From Sporosarcina sp. (lineage in GTDB: Bacteria; Bacillota; Bacilli; Bacillales_A; Planococcaceae): 64,000 nucleotides of DNA. The stretch is from assembly GCA_029257435.1 (NCBI GenBank), contig JARIBI010000141.1, positions 1-64,000 of the forward strand, written 5' to 3'. Positions 44,001 through 53,488 of this stretch are shown one piece after another. Both the position numbers and the translations under genes were made by a program. Under the pieces are notes generated by a model that saw only the letters and a list, made by a program, of their open reading frames with translations, was not told where the DNA came from and searched no databases. Each line of letters starts with the position of its first letter. The stretch's first letter is position 1.

Positions 44001-44294
44001 CTAAATCTTAAAACTCATCCCTTGTTCTTTAAGCGCTTCCTCCAGTTTCGGAAGCGAAGAAGGACCTAGTCCATGAAATTGTAAAAGTTCTTTCTCTGTA
44101 TACGCAGCAAGAATTTCCAGTGAATGAATTTCACTATTCCCCAATGCACGTCTTGCTGGTGCTGAAAGTTTAGAAAGAAATCCCCTTTCAGATTATCTTT
44201 CCTCCTCACAAATCGGACAAGCTGGACAGTCATTTTTCTTAGAATATCGATGTCCGTGTTCACATACTTTCAGATCTTTTTCAGTTCTGGCCAT
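44001..44294 (-). pseudogene. Zinc-ribbon + RNA polymerase alpha-CTD-like protein, interrupted by TAA
   Basis: A 98-codon frame beginning MARTEKDLKVCEHGH, with CPACPICEEER supplying further cysteines of a small zinc ribbon. A TAA at codon 34 is followed in the same frame by LSAPARRALGNSEIHSLEIL and LLQFHGLGPSSLPKLEEAL, the two helix-hairpin-helix elements of the RNA polymerase alpha C-terminal domain fold. Only one codon is lost and the rest is intact. No reinitiation site is seen after the stop. Confidence 0.75.
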
Positions 44295-44312
44295 GCAATT
44301 CGCTCTCCTTAG

Positions 44313-44801
44313 TCAAGATCCCTTTTGTGATTTTGCTGAACACAAGTCCTTCAATTTCATAGCTAATCTGATACGATCCCTGCACTGAATGCCATTTTCA
44401 AAGATGGCTTCCGGATAATGAATAACAAAATGATCTTGATCTACACCAACTATCCGGAAACCGCACTTCTGATAAAGTGCTAACTGCCCAATGCTTGAAT
44501 TGCCTGTTGCAACATGAATAGCCGTGTTTCTATGGTTTTTAGCAACTTGAATCGCATCCAGCACTAAGTTTTTACCTATGCCTTTTCCTTGCAAATCTTC
44601 TGAAACTGCCACGTTCATAAGCTCAGCATTCCCATTGCAAGTTTGTAACAATACATAAGCACCAATAGTCCGCTGTTCAAACTCAGCTACAAAACACTCC
44701 CCATTTTTAGTATATTCCTTTACTCTTTTTATCGATGGATCTGCCAGCAATAATAAGTTCATGGGAAGTTTCTCTTCTTCACGCAGTTTTCGAATCTTCA
44801 T
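44313..44801 (-). CDS. GNAT family N-acetyltransferase
   Basis: A 162-residue acetyltransferase. Acetyl-CoA loop: SEDLQGKGIGKNLVLDAIQVA (split here as residues 67-87); the C-terminal half has ALYQKCGFRIVGVDQDHFVIHYPE and an INxxQCRDRIRLAMKL-type ending common in Bacillus acetyltransferases. SD AAGGTGA fits the ATG. The substrate is unknown. Confidence 0.8.
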   Translation of the reverse strand: MKIRKLREEEKLPMNLLLLADPSIKRVKEYTKNGECFVAEFEQRTIGAYVLLQTCNGNAELMNVAVSEDLQGKGIGKNLVLDAIQVAKNHRNTAIHVATGNSSIGQLALYQKCGFRIVGVDQDHFVIHYPEAIFENGIQCRDRIRLAMKLKDLCSAKSQKGS

Positions 44802-44866
44802 AGTGTATCACCTTCGTGTCACATTTAAATTTCATTCTAGCAATCCGTTTCGTTTAATAGGACTTG

Positions 44867-45210
44867 TCATTCCCTTTCCAAATGAATCAACGCATGGTTG
44901 GAACCCTCTTCTCTGCCATAACCGGTCTGAGAACTCTTCTCTTCATTTTGTACCTAGTAATCGTATAGTACACCAGTTTCGGTATCGAAATATACTTGAT
45001 CACATATGGGTTTATACTGGCAAAACCATCTTCTCGGTGAGGCACTTTTTCCATCATCCATGTTTCTTCTGGATACTTCTCTTTTAAATACATCTCCAGA
45101 TATTCAACTTTCTGATTCTGTCGGTAATCGATTCAATTGGGACGACACAGGAAAAACAAACTGACCATTAAAAGTACAAAGCTGCAATTCCAAAAACACG
45201 TTTTTACCAA
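44867..45210 (-). pseudogene. Remnant of a small membrane-anchored protein (DUF3139-like)
   Basis: A TTG start leads into a hydrophobic segment (FVLLMVSLFFLC), then TGA, then in the same frame YLEMYLKEKYPEETWMM, EKVPHRED and NPYVIKYI. The frame then shifts by one to FDTETGVLYDY, TAG, VQNEEKSSQTGYGREEG. Two stops and a frameshift disable it. The KYPEETW and EKV pattern with one N-terminal span resembles DUF3139 proteins; that family assignment is tentative. Confidence 0.6.
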
Positions 45211-45296
45211 ATTCCCTTTAAGATAACAGCTATCATGACAATAGTAAGTAAGCCTGCGCCTGAAATTAGTAATTCGATAATGAAAATAGGATTCAC
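45204..45296 (-). CDS. Small hydrophobic ORF, 30 residues
   Basis: A GTG start 7 nt after a perfect GGAGG, encoding MNPIFIIELLISGAGLLTIV and MIAVILKGIW, one membrane span. It overlaps the start of the DUF3139-like remnant by 7 bp. It could be a real microprotein or the relic of a short gene ahead of that remnant; no homologue is recognised. Confidence 0.4.
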   Translation of the reverse strand: MNPIFIIELLISGAGLLTIVMIAVILKGIW

Positions 45297-45411
45297 TCTT
45301 TTTCCTCCGGTAACAATTAGATAGGAGAAACAGATAGTTATCTTTTAAAGACGTACAACGCGATAAGAAATAAAATGGTCTCTAACTGAATACCTCTCCA
45401 TTAAAAAGAAA

Positions 45412-45972
45412 TTAACTTTCAACAATGACTTTACTCCATATTTCATCCCAACCTTTTTGATTCAGTCGCTCCAGATAGACAGTATATAGTTCACTCGTTT
45501 CATCAAAATTTGGTGTGGGTCTTACGTATTTTCTAAACAAATCGCTTAACCCATACGGCGCCATGACTTCTAACTCCTTGTTGGTGAATCGGATCGCGAC
45601 AGCTGTTGGTGTTTCAGGGAAATTTGAGACACCGTCAAATGATGATTGATAAGGACCCAAACCATTTTTCTTGTGCATCCTTGCTTGATTCTTAACAGAC
45701 CATGGCTTGCCAGGCAAAATCGTTCCCAGTCGAGCTTCTAATTTTTTCTCTATGTTTATGCTAGTATCTTTTTCATCGAAGTATATTACATCAATATCAT
45801 GGACAGGTGTTGAAATAGCATCCTGAGCATCCCAAATTTTATTACGAAGATATCCTGCGCTAACCCATGCATCAGGTATGTTTAAATCTTCTACTGCTTG
45901 CAACACCGTTAGAAAACTCTCGTCATCCAATATGATTCTCTTTAATTGTTGTTCATAATTTATGAGGTTCAC
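45412..45972 (-). CDS. Nucleotidyltransferase family protein (NTP_transf_6/DUF925)
   Basis: A 186-residue protein. WVSAGYLRNKIWD and VHDIDVIYFDEKD (about residues 36-48 and 57-69) give the GxxR and DxDxxxxD-like motifs of this group of putative nucleotidyltransferases, and FPETPTAVAIRF with ELEVMAPYGLSDLF completes the signature. It starts at a GTG with a weak SD. Its substrate is unknown. Confidence 0.8.
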   Translation of the reverse strand: MNLINYEQQLKRIILDDESFLTVLQAVEDLNIPDAWVSAGYLRNKIWDAQDAISTPVHDIDVIYFDEKDTSINIEKKLEARLGTILPGKPWSVKNQARMHKKNGLGPYQSSFDGVSNFPETPTAVAIRFTNKELEVMAPYGLSDLFRKYVRPTPNFDETSELYTVYLERLNQKGWDEIWSKVIVES

Positions 45973-46032
45973 CGCCTAGTTCTTTGATGTTGTACACTTA
46001 GATTGAACGCTTTCAGGAAAAAGTCGACATGA

Positions 46033-46461
46033 TTATCCTTTGATCCGCTTCAAATGACTAATCAACATAAAAATCAATCTTGAAAAGAATAAAATCATCC
46101 CGGCAGCTATTGCCACTGCAAATCCTAAAATTCCGTGTGCCGCCACCCAGCCAACTGTGAAAGTCATAAAGAACAGTAGATAAGCTGCGCCTGTAAGTAC
46201 GAGAATAACTACTACATGAAAAGGCTTTACTTGTTTGTAGGCAACTGCTAAAAGACTGGAGAGAACTAAAATAGCAATACTCCAATACATATGAAATGAT
46301 CCCCATCTAAATTGAATACGGGATTGACCCTCATCGCCCAAATCTTGAGTTTCAGGAATCGACAGCTCATAGAAGGTGAAGCATGCAGTAATAATTCCCA
46401 CTGCAAGCAAACCGAAGTATATCACCCAGCTGCTTCTGATAAAATCATTATTGCTCTTCAT
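46033..46461 (-). CDS. Four-span membrane protein of unknown function
   Basis: About 142 residues with four hydrophobic segments (about residues 10-30, 55-75, 80-100 and 105-130). No family is recognised. The frame opens at 46482 but SD GGAGG fits the ATG at 46461. Confidence 0.55.
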   Translation of the reverse strand: MKSNNDFIRSSWVIYFGLLAVGIITACFTFYELSIPETQDLGDEGQSRIQFRWGSFHMYWSIAILVLSSLLAVAYKQVKPFHVVVILVLTGAAYLLFFMTFTVGWVAAHGILGFAVAIAAGMILFFSRLIFMLISHLKRIKG

Positions 46462-46569
46462 GCAGAATCGCCTCCAAGTCACTCATGACGCATCTAGATA
46501 GTGCGGCTCCATTCTTACAGTAATAACAAGGTACCTGCTTATAGATTCCTTCATTAATCCATTCCATCG

Positions 46570-46923
46570 TTAACTAATAAAAATCGTAAAAGCGACAACT
46601 AAGACAAAAACAACTGGAATCCCCATTAGATTACGTTTGTCTTTAACTGACAACTGATGTGCAGAATGCTGGTTGACAGGCTTGAAAAGAAAAACAAATA
46701 ATCCTACTACTGCAATGACTACAAATCCAATTCCTATAATCCCATACCCCATACCTTCAAATCCGCCAATCAATAGAATACTCGCAACAATAATAAAAAT
46801 TCCAGCAAGTGCTGTAATCACTGAAGCTATATAACGCTTTTCACTTCCCTTTGTAAGGATGTAGACAAAAGAAAATAACAAGAATCCTAGGATAAGACCT
46901 ATACCGATTGGAACAAAAATCAT
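46570..46923 (-). CDS. Small four-span membrane protein of unknown function
   Basis: A 117-residue, very hydrophobic protein with spans near residues 3-20, 32-52, 57-78 and 98-116. SD AAGGAAG precedes the ATG. It has no recognised domain, and its neighbours on both sides are also small membrane proteins or orphans. Confidence 0.55.
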   Translation of the reverse strand: MIFVPIGIGLILGFLLFSFVYILTKGSEKRYIASVITALAGIFIIVASILLIGGFEGMGYGIIGIGFVVIAVVGLFVFLFKPVNQHSAHQLSVKDKRNLMGIPVVFVLVVAFTIFIS

Positions 46924-47015
46924 CTAATCCACTTCCTTAAGTTAAATTTACTAGTATAATCATTTTAAACACGGGTTGGTTGCTTTATTTCCAGCACATA
47001 AGCGTACCGGAAGAA

Positions 47016-47369
47016 TTATTTCATCTGCTCTCTAACTTTGTCCTGCATCATGACGACATTTGTTTTCAGAACACTCTCTGGGTAGTCAGAGTCGATGCAT
47101 TCATTCCAAAATTCTAAATGCTTCTTGTCAATAAAACTATCCGAAAATACGACTTCCCCGGAACTCATTCCTTGATAGGAAAGCCAGTACAAATACATGA
47201 CCCCGTCTACTGTCTCTTCAAAAATTGATTCTACATACATTTTTTCTGCAGGAAGTGTTTTTTTCACATCTTCTATATGTGCGGTTAAGAATTCCATCCA
47301 TTCCCTCGCTTTTTCTTCTTTCCCTGCTATTACTCGAAAACGTTCTAATTCCACGTGAAGATTACTCAT
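47016..47369 (-). CDS. DUF6176 family protein
   Basis: A 117-residue soluble protein (FRVIAGKEEKAREWMEFL, then YVESIFEETVDGVMYLYWLS) of the ferredoxin-like DUF6176 group, related in fold to small monooxygenase-type proteins. No catalytic residue is known. It is a single gene with SD GAGGAA. Confidence 0.65.
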   Translation of the reverse strand: MSNLHVELERFRVIAGKEEKAREWMEFLTAHIEDVKKTLPAEKMYVESIFEETVDGVMYLYWLSYQGMSSGEVVFSDSFIDKKHLEFWNECIDSDYPESVLKTNVVMMQDKVREQMK

Positions 47370-47417
47370 ATTCTATTCCTCATTTCCTTATCTGTTTTAT
47401 TACCTTTTCATATTCAT

Positions 47418-47837
47418 TTAAGACAGCCATCCAAACAAATTCGTCATAATGATTGAAAGTAAGAAACCGGAAAGGACTGCCATTTCAATGAGTGTCACAA
47501 TGTATTGGTTTTTACTTTGTGCGTACTTTTTTTCCATATAGGCTCTAGCCAGCTCAATCACAATTGTTGTAAACAACATATAAGAGAGGTAAAGAATAAA
47601 CCAATTTTCCATTGCGGATTCTCTGGAAAGAAAGATAATACCCAATACGACTAAACCCACCATAAAAATCCCTTTTAGAATCCACCCGATTTGCCGGTGT
47701 TTGTCATTTACGTACTGATTGGACCAAAACTTCTTCCTTTCAGTTTTCAATACCTTTCTGGCAACATATTCAGTGGAATACAGGACTATGTAAAATACTG
47801 CTAGTAAAGCAATCAACTTAAAATAGAAATGTTCCAA
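47418..47837 (-). CDS. Four-span membrane protein of unknown function
   Basis: About 139 residues with spans near residues 5-22, 48-68, 75-95 and 110-135, and a basic cytoplasmic loop (RKVLKTERKKFWSNQYVNDKHR). A TTG at 47837 after an AGGCGG SD is the preferred start; an upstream codon at 47867 is possible. No family is recognised. Confidence 0.5.
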   Translation of the reverse strand: MEHFYFKLIALLAVFYIVLYSTEYVARKVLKTERKKFWSNQYVNDKHRQIGWILKGIFMVGLVVLGIIFLSRESAMENWFILYLSYMLFTTIVIELARAYMEKKYAQSKNQYIVTLIEMAVLSGFLLSIIMTNLFGWLS

Positions 47838-47899
47838 ATCCGTTCCGCCTTTCATCTGTTCTAGCACGCTTTGCCGTCATCGATATTAACTCGTGATCA

Positions 47900-48166
47900 T
47901 CAAACGAAGCCCCTGCGTCTTTTTTGAATGATAAAAAGAGCCGCCCAGCAAACTAAGAATCCACAAACAAAAGATAACACGATTATGTAAGGTGAAAAAG
48001 TCACACCAAATGCAACACTGCTTTGGAGGACATCGGTTTGCGTCCATGCGGTTTCAATATCAGGCCGATAGATCAGCGTTTTGATGAAACCAAGTGACAG
48101 CGTCCCGACGACATAGATGACATGGATCATAAGTGAAATTGCAAGTGCTTGAAGGATACATTTCAT
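47900..48166 (-). CDS. Small membrane protein of unknown function
   Basis: 88 residues with two or three hydrophobic spans (ILQALAISLMIHVIYVVGTL, then YIIVLSFVCGFLVCWAALFI) and a basic end. SD AGGAGGTGAG before the ATG at 48166 is decisive over the longer frame from 48223. Confidence 0.55.
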   Translation of the reverse strand: MKCILQALAISLMIHVIYVVGTLSLGFIKTLIYRPDIETAWTQTDVLQSSVAFGVTFSPYIIVLSFVCGFLVCWAALFIIQKRRRGFV

Positions 48167-48252
48167 AAACTCACCTCCTGTATATGTAAAGATTGTAAAG
48201 TCGTCACTGGAGGAATCCCGCAATTGGATTAAAAGCTCTTAAAACAAAAGCT

Positions 48253-48816
48253 TTATCGACTTTCTGACCTCAGATGAGTCACTTCTAACAATTTCTTGTT
48301 TTCAAAGATCAGCTTATATACATCCGGCATCTCTAAACTGTTCCAAAAACTTATGTCGTATTGTTCATCAAAGTAATTCATAATCAGTACCATAATATTT
48401 CCGTGGGTTCCGACTACGATGTTCTGGCCTTCAAATAAATCGAGCACCTTAAATGTTGCTTCTACTCCTCGTTGTTGCGCGGTTACATTTGATTCTCCTC
48501 CACTCCAGAAAAAGGTTGGATGCTCCCACACTTTCTTAATGGCTGCACCAAAATCTTCAATAGGCTGCTCAGACAATTTCCGTTCCATAAAACCATCTTC
48601 AAGAATAACTTCTTGATCAATCATCTCGGCGATTCCTTTGACAGTTTGGACTGCCCTTTTGTAAGGACTTGAAATGACAATATCGATGGCTTCATTTTTG
48701 AGTGTTTGACATATCTTGATTGCATCAGAAAAGCCTTTCTTAGACAGTGGTCTTCCTAATTCATCGGGGGTATATAATGAATGAGCATGTCGTATAAAAA
48801 ATATAGTCGTTTTCAA
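48253..48816 (-). CDS. Histidine phosphatase (phosphoglycerate mutase-like)
   Basis: About 187 residues of the RHG superfamily: FFIRHAHS at the N terminus holds the phospho-accepting His, VISSPYKRAVQT the second Arg, LEDGFMERKLSEQP the Glu and NIVVGTHGN the second His. The ATG at 48825 is part of the SD (AAGGAG), so TTG at 48816 is the likely start. The substrate is not predictable. Confidence 0.85.
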   Translation of the reverse strand: MKTTIFFIRHAHSLYTPDELGRPLSKKGFSDAIKICQTLKNEAIDIVISSPYKRAVQTVKGIAEMIDQEVILEDGFMERKLSEQPIEDFGAAIKKVWEHPTFFWSGGESNVTAQQRGVEATFKVLDLFEGQNIVVGTHGNIMVLIMNYFDEQYDISFWNSLEMPDVYKLIFENKKLLEVTHLRSESR

Positions 48817-49030
48817 ACAGGGCATCTCCTTAGACCATTCTGATTTAGGGGAGCTGAGAATCTGTTATCAAATGTTTACAACTTTTCTAATAATCAATTC
48901 AATTGTGGTATAATCCGATCAATAAATATAATCCCCATAATTATCCTAATTCATATTCTATCAGAGTATTTCGATAGCACAATTATTTATTTGGAAATTT
49001 AAAAATAAATTTGGTAAAGGAATGGATGCA

Positions 49031-49447
49031 ATGAACTATACAAATCGGGCAGGGTTAGGAGTCAGAGTCCTTGCTAGTTTTCTGGATTTTATAATACTCG
49101 CATCAATTATTGGTGCCGTTATTTATTTACTCACTGGATCATTTTCTTTGAGTTTTGCTAACGGGGTTGCATGGCAATCCATTTATACTCTCTATTTGAT
49201 GGTAATTCCGATTATTTGGAGCGGCTATGTCATTGGAAAACGTCTGTGCCGCATTCGAGTGAAACGTTTGGATGACGGGAATGTCACGCTATCCAATATG
49301 TTTATGAGAGAAATCGTTGGTTACTATGTGATTGGAACTCTTACATTTGGTGTATCCATTATAATTAGTGCAGGAATGATCCTGTTTCGTGAAGATAAAA
49401 GAAGCATACACGATTTTGTAGGCGGAACTTATGTTGCAAGGCATTAA
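49031..49447 (+). CDS. RDD family membrane protein
   Basis: About 138 residues with three spans. The family signature is split over NRAGLGVRVLASFLDFIIL at the N terminus (R and D of RDD), KRLCRIRVKRLDDGNVT, and DKRSIHDFVGGTYVAR at the C terminus. SD AAAGGA supports the ATG at 49031 over 49022. RDD proteins have been linked to transport; the role here is unknown. Confidence 0.8.
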   Translation: MNYTNRAGLGVRVLASFLDFIILASIIGAVIYLLTGSFSLSFANGVAWQSIYTLYLMVIPIIWSGYVIGKRLCRIRVKRLDDGNVTLSNMFMREIVGYYVIGTLTFGVSIIISAGMILFREDKRSIHDFVGGTYVARH

Positions 49448-49485
49448 TGATTTCGTTACTGCTTGAAATTTTAAATTTAGAACCC

Positions 49486-49525
49486 AAAAAGAACTTCCTG
49501 GTTTACTCCTGGGAAGTTCTTTTTA
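49486..49525. terminator. Terminator between the RDD gene and the VOC gene
   Basis: AAAAAGAACTTCC / GGAAGTTCTTTTT hairpin between convergent genes. Confidence 0.9.
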
Positions 49526-49555
49526 CTTGGTATTACATTATTTCCTTACACAGTC

Positions 49556-49993
49556 TCAAATGATCAACATATTGTTCTCATCAAACTTCCAGTCAGCGCC
49601 ATACGCAACTTCCCAATAGTATCCATCCGGGTCAACAAAGTATCCTCCATAGCCTCCCCAGGAAAGTGGTTGCGGCTGTTTAACAATTTTGGCTCCCACT
49701 TTTTCTACCTTCTTAAATATGTCATCTACCTCAGGAACGGATTTCCCATTATAGGCGAGCGTAAACCCTGGAAAACCTCCTGTTGAAATTTCAGGCGGGT
49801 TCTCTTTGTTAATATCTTTTGCTAATTCTTCCAACGGGAACAACTCTAGTATAGATCCTTCATTTTTAAAGAAAACAATAACAGGTTTTTCATCATCGCC
49901 TGTCACAGATGCTTCAAATCCGATACTCTTATAAAAATCCAATGACTGCCGTATGTCTTTAACACCTAATGCGATAAGATTGATTCGGTTCAT
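49556..49993 (-). CDS. VOC family protein (glyoxalase/bleomycin-resistance fold)
   Basis: A 145-residue protein with NLIALGVKDIRQSLDFYKSIGFEAS at the N terminus and YFVDPDGYYWEVAY at the C terminus (Glu as metal ligand). The usual first histidine ligand is replaced (NLIALGV), so the catalytic metal site may be incomplete. The function is unknown. Confidence 0.78.
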   Translation of the reverse strand: MNRINLIALGVKDIRQSLDFYKSIGFEASVTGDDEKPVIVFFKNEGSILELFPLEELAKDINKENPPEISTGGFPGFTLAYNGKSVPEVDDIFKKVEKVGAKIVKQPQPLSWGGYGGYFVDPDGYYWEVAYGADWKFDENNMLII

Positions 49994-50107
49994 CTATCAC
50001 CATCTCCTTAATGACAACAATTTCGCTTTAACCCATTTAAGATATATCACAATTCAAAAAATTCTTACTAGTGTATTGCATAGTGTCAGGTATCTGAATC
50101 CTGTGTA

Positions 50108-50569
50108 TCATTCTAATTTCTTTAAGAGCTTTACATATTCCCCATAGATGTCCTCACCTACATATAGGACATCGGTGAATCCTTTCTTTTCATATAGATG
50201 CCTTGCATTCATGTTATCTATATCTACACCAAGCGCTATTTCCTCAAAGCCGAGCGCTTGAGCGTAATCTATTAGAAAGTCAACAATAATGCTGCCTATT
50301 CCACGATTACGATACTCTTCTTTAACAATCATATGAGATAGGTAAATCCGTTTATCTGGAATAGTATAATCAGAATCCGGGTTATTAAAAACCAGCGAGC
50401 CCTCTCCTTTAAAATCATTGTTTTCTAAATAAATGAACGTAACTCTGTTTCCACTTACCAGATCGTCATAAAACATCTTTGCCAGCTTTGGTTTCTCATT
50501 CATATCCCAAATATTACTGCATTTATTATAGTCCTCGAGTTTTAACTTTTCTATTTTATACGAAGTCAT
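50108..50569 (-). CDS. GNAT family N-acetyltransferase
   Basis: About 153 residues with KEEYRNRGIGSIIVDFLID as the acetyl-CoA loop and ARHLYEKKGFTDV near the C terminus. SD AAAGGGA supports the ATG at 50569. The substrate is unknown. No gene is seen in 50576-50752. Confidence 0.8.
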   Translation of the reverse strand: MTSYKIEKLKLEDYNKCSNIWDMNEKPKLAKMFYDDLVSGNRVTFIYLENNDFKGEGSLVFNNPDSDYTIPDKRIYLSHMIVKEEYRNRGIGSIIVDFLIDYAQALGFEEIALGVDIDNMNARHLYEKKGFTDVLYVGEDIYGEYVKLLKKLE

Positions 50570-50752
50570 AAGCAATCCCTTTCCACCTTTTTTATTATTT
50601 CAAAACGGGAATTAATCATAAATAAGTCAATGGTCAGTGAAGAAAACTAGGTATTTCAAGAGTACATGCTGGAGTTAACAAAAAGGCTGTGGCTATAGAA
50701 AGGTTTTTCAAGGGCATTAGTTGCTTCGAAGATCTATAAAAGTTGAAAAATA

Positions 50753-51076
50753 TTAAATAAAATACTCATAGTAATAAAAAACAGTCACAGTTAAACTTAC
50801 AATCATAAACAAAACGAGTCCTAAAATGATGGGCGAAAAACGAAATCGAAACACTTTAACTTTTCCAGCGTCCGCTCCCGTCATTCCTTTTACACTTGCG
50901 TAATAGACATTTTGGTTATGATTTGTAAAATATAACAATAACCAAGGAATCGCAAATACTAATAGTCCTCCTAGGAAAAGAAATTCCATGAGCTCCCAAT
51001 GGATGAGGATGGATACGCCCCACAACAATGCTAATTCTATTAACATAGTCAGAATTACGATGCTTATGTTTTTCAT
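50753..51076 (-). CDS. Three-span membrane protein of unknown function
   Basis: A 107-residue protein with two N-terminal spans (about residues 5-50) and one C-terminal span (about 83-103), separated by a soluble loop (NVYYASVKGMTGADAGKVKV). SD GGAGG precedes the ATG. No family is recognised. Confidence 0.55.
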   Translation of the reverse strand: MKNISIVILTMLIELALLWGVSILIHWELMEFLFLGGLLVFAIPWLLLYFTNHNQNVYYASVKGMTGADAGKVKVFRFRFSPIILGLVLFMIVSLTVTVFYYYEYFI

Positions 51077-51200
51077 TTAAACCTCCGAATATGTTGTATT
51101 TATAGTTTTGTAAAATTTACATAATTGCTAGTAAATTGACCAAAGATACAGCTCAGTTAAAGTATTCACTTGCATTCATTAAACCAATATAAAACAAATA

Positions 51201-51238
51201 GAAAAACCCTCTTTAGACAATTCTATCCAAAGAGGTTG
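51201..51238 (-). terminator. Terminator after glmS
   Basis: Minus strand AACCTCTTT / AAAGAGGGTT stem, then TTTTTC. Confidence 0.8.
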
Positions 51239-51267
51239 GTATTAGCAATTTTATTTTTTTGATTTTC

Positions 51268-53061
51268 TTACTCCACTGTCACACTTTTGGCCAAATTTCT
51301 TGGTTTATCTACGTCACAGCCTCGCTGCAATGAGGCATAATAGCTCAGTAACTGAAGTGGAATTACTGATACAAGCGGCGTCAAAAGCTCATGGACATGT
51401 GGCAATACGAGTCCGTCTTCAGGTTCATCGTTGCCTTCCATCGATAGGATGCAGGCATGTGCACCGCGTGCAGTAACTTCTTTGACATTGCCGCGTAAAT
51501 TCGGACTAACACTCGATTGAGTTGCGAGTGCAATGACAGGGGTTCCTTCTTCAATCAACGCAATCGTGCCGTGCTTCAATTCCCCTCCTGCAAACCCTTC
51601 TGCTTGAATGTAGGAAATTTCTTTCAGCTTTAATGCACCCTCTAAGCTGACATAATAGTCGAGTCCGCGTCCGATGAAAAAGGCGTTTCGTTTGTCAGTT
51701 AAAAACTCATCCGCAAGCTTTTCGAGCTCTTCTTTAGCATCCGTCATTGTTTGAATCGCATTCGCTGCAATTGCGAGCTCTTTTTTCAAGTCCACGTTGT
51801 GAGCATTGCCGCTTACTGCATAAGCTGTGATTGCAAGAACTGCGAGCTGTGCCGTATACGCTTTAGTCGATGCAACAGCGATTTCTGGTCCTGCATGCAA
51901 CAATAACGTATGATCCGCTTCACGTGATAGAGTAGATCCTGGTACATTGGTCATTGTAATGGAAGGATACCCAAGGGCTTTCACTTTTACAAGTACTTGC
52001 CGGCTATCTGCCGTTTCACCAGATTGTGTTATAAACAGGAACAATGGCTTTTTCGAAAGAAGCGGCATGTTATAACCGAATTCACTGGAAATATGGACTT
52101 CTACAGGCAATCCCGATAGTTTTTCAAAGTATTCTTTGCCGATCAGTCCAGCGTGGTAACTTGTTCCTGCAGCAATTACATAAAGACGGTCAGCATGTTG
52201 AAACGCCTGCTTGATATACGGGTCAATATCCAACGTACCCTCTTCTGTGCTGTAGGCAGCGATAATTTTCCGTATCACACCAGGCTGTTCGTCGATTTCC
52301 TTCAACATATAATGAGGATATGTTCCTTTTTCGATATCACTCATATCCAGTTCAGCCGTATAAGGCGCTCGCTCAATTTTGTCTCCAGCAAGGGTTTCGA
52401 TTACAATACCGTCTTTCCCAAGTAAAACGATTTCCCCGTCATGCAATTCAATAAACTGATCAGTCACTTGAAGCATCGCCATCGCGTCAGAAGCAACAAC
52501 ATTAGCCTCTTCGCTTACGCCAACTAGCAACGGGCTCCGATTTTTTGCAACATAAATTGTATCCGGATCTTGTTCATCTAACATCGCAATCGCATAGGAA
52601 CCATGCAGTAACGATAACGCTTTACGAAATGCTGCGTCAGCAGTTATTCCAGAGTTTGCAAAGTACTCAACCAATTGTACAATAACTTCAGTGTCTGTTT
52701 CGGAAACAAATGAAACATCTTGCAAGTATTCTCGAGACAGTTTTTCATAGTTTTCAATAACACCGTTATGGACGAGTGTAAAACGTCCAGACGCGCTTTT
52801 ATGTGGATGAGAGTTTTTCTGATCAGGTACACCATGTGTCGCCCAGCGCGTATGGCCGATCCCGACATGTGCATCAATCTCTTCTGTTACTCCATCTCTT
52901 AAATCCGCAATACGTCCTTTTTCTTTGAACATTTGCACGCCGGTAGAAGTCTGAAAAGCAATCCCTGAAGAATCATACCCTCTGTATTCGAGCTTCTCCA
53001 GCCCTTTTAATAAGATTTCTGCTGCCTGGTTTTTTCCGTTATAGCCTACAATTCCGCACAT
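51268..53061 (-). CDS. glmS: Glutamine-fructose-6-phosphate aminotransferase
   Basis: A 597-residue enzyme making glucosamine-6-phosphate for the cell wall. N-terminal glutaminase domain: MCGIVGYNG with catalytic Cys2, [20 protein letters not shown]. Two SIS sugar-isomerase domains follow ([34 protein letters not shown]), and the C-terminal [13 protein letters not shown] is canonical. It is preceded by a glmS ribozyme, so its product feeds back on its mRNA. Confidence 0.97.
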   Translation of the reverse strand: MCGIVGYNGKNQAAEILLKGLEKLEYRGYDSSGIAFQTSTGVQMFKEKGRIADLRDGVTEEIDAHVGIGHTRWATHGVPDQKNSHPHKSASGRFTLVHNGVIENYEKLSREYLQDVSFVSETDTEVIVQLVEYFANSGITADAAFRKALSLLHGSYAIAMLDEQDPDTIYVAKNRSPLLVGVSEEANVVASDAMAMLQVTDQFIELHDGEIVLLGKDGIVIETLAGDKIERAPYTAELDMSDIEKGTYPHYMLKEIDEQPGVIRKIIAAYSTEEGTLDIDPYIKQAFQHADRLYVIAAGTSYHAGLIGKEYFEKLSGLPVEVHISSEFGYNMPLLSKKPLFLFITQSGETADSRQVLVKVKALGYPSITMTNVPGSTLSREADHTLLLHAGPEIAVASTKAYTAQLAVLAITAYAVSGNAHNVDLKKELAIAANAIQTMTDAKEELEKLADEFLTDKRNAFFIGRGLDYYVSLEGALKLKEISYIQAEGFAGGELKHGTIALIEEGTPVIALATQSSVSPNLRGNVKEVTARGAHACILSMEGNDEPEDGLVLPHVHELLTPLVSVIPLQLLSYYASLQRGCDVDKPRNLAKSVTVE

Positions 53062-53159
53062 AATTGTTCCTCCGCATCAGGCAGCCCGGAATCAAAACTG
53101 TATAGGTCGTTCAGGCAGTTCTGCCCGGACTGGCCGTTAAATTTGTATGATACCTGCTA

Positions 53160-53304
53160 CATCCCTTTTGTGTCACCGAGTTACCTCCGTGTTTTAGGAA
53201 CTGCATGTGATCGGGTATCTGCGATCAGGAGGCATCCGCCGAATGTTCGATGAACCTCCACCTCGTCTGCCGAGAATCTGTGCGATTTCCTCGGCGCTGG
53301 CGCT
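53160..53304 (-). ncRNA. glmS glucosamine-6-phosphate-activated ribozyme
   Basis: The leader contains the invariant core: AAGCGCCAG at the 5' end with cleavage expected between A 53304 and G 53303, then GACGAGGTGGAGGTTCATCGA and TTCGGCGGATGCCTCC elements (P2.1/P2.2 and pseudoknots), and GATCGCAGATACCCGATC (P3/P4 region). Binding of glucosamine-6-phosphate activates self-cleavage and destabilises the mRNA. The 3' boundary is approximate. Confidence 0.93.
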
Positions 53305-53375
53305 TTAATTGGTTTCCTGTATTTTACGTGCATCCGACTCTCCTTTTTGCACGGACAAAATTACCGTCATTGCCT

Positions 53376-53405
53376 ACTATAGCGAATCTAGTTTTCTTCT
53401 GTCAA
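53376..53405 (-). promoter_or_regulatory. Promoter of glmS
   Basis: Minus strand TTGACA, an 18-bp spacer and TATAGT, about 65 bp before the ribozyme cleavage site. Confidence 0.75.
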
Positions 53406-53488
53406 ATGACAAATCGTTCTGACTATTAGTGATGAATCATAATCAGAATATCTTATACAACATCCTACAAAATGGTTCTTAAAATCAT

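Noticed and set aside
53095..53375. Unexplained conserved block upstream of glmS as a novel RNA
   Set aside because: It is accounted for by the known glmS ribozyme core and its linker to the start codon.
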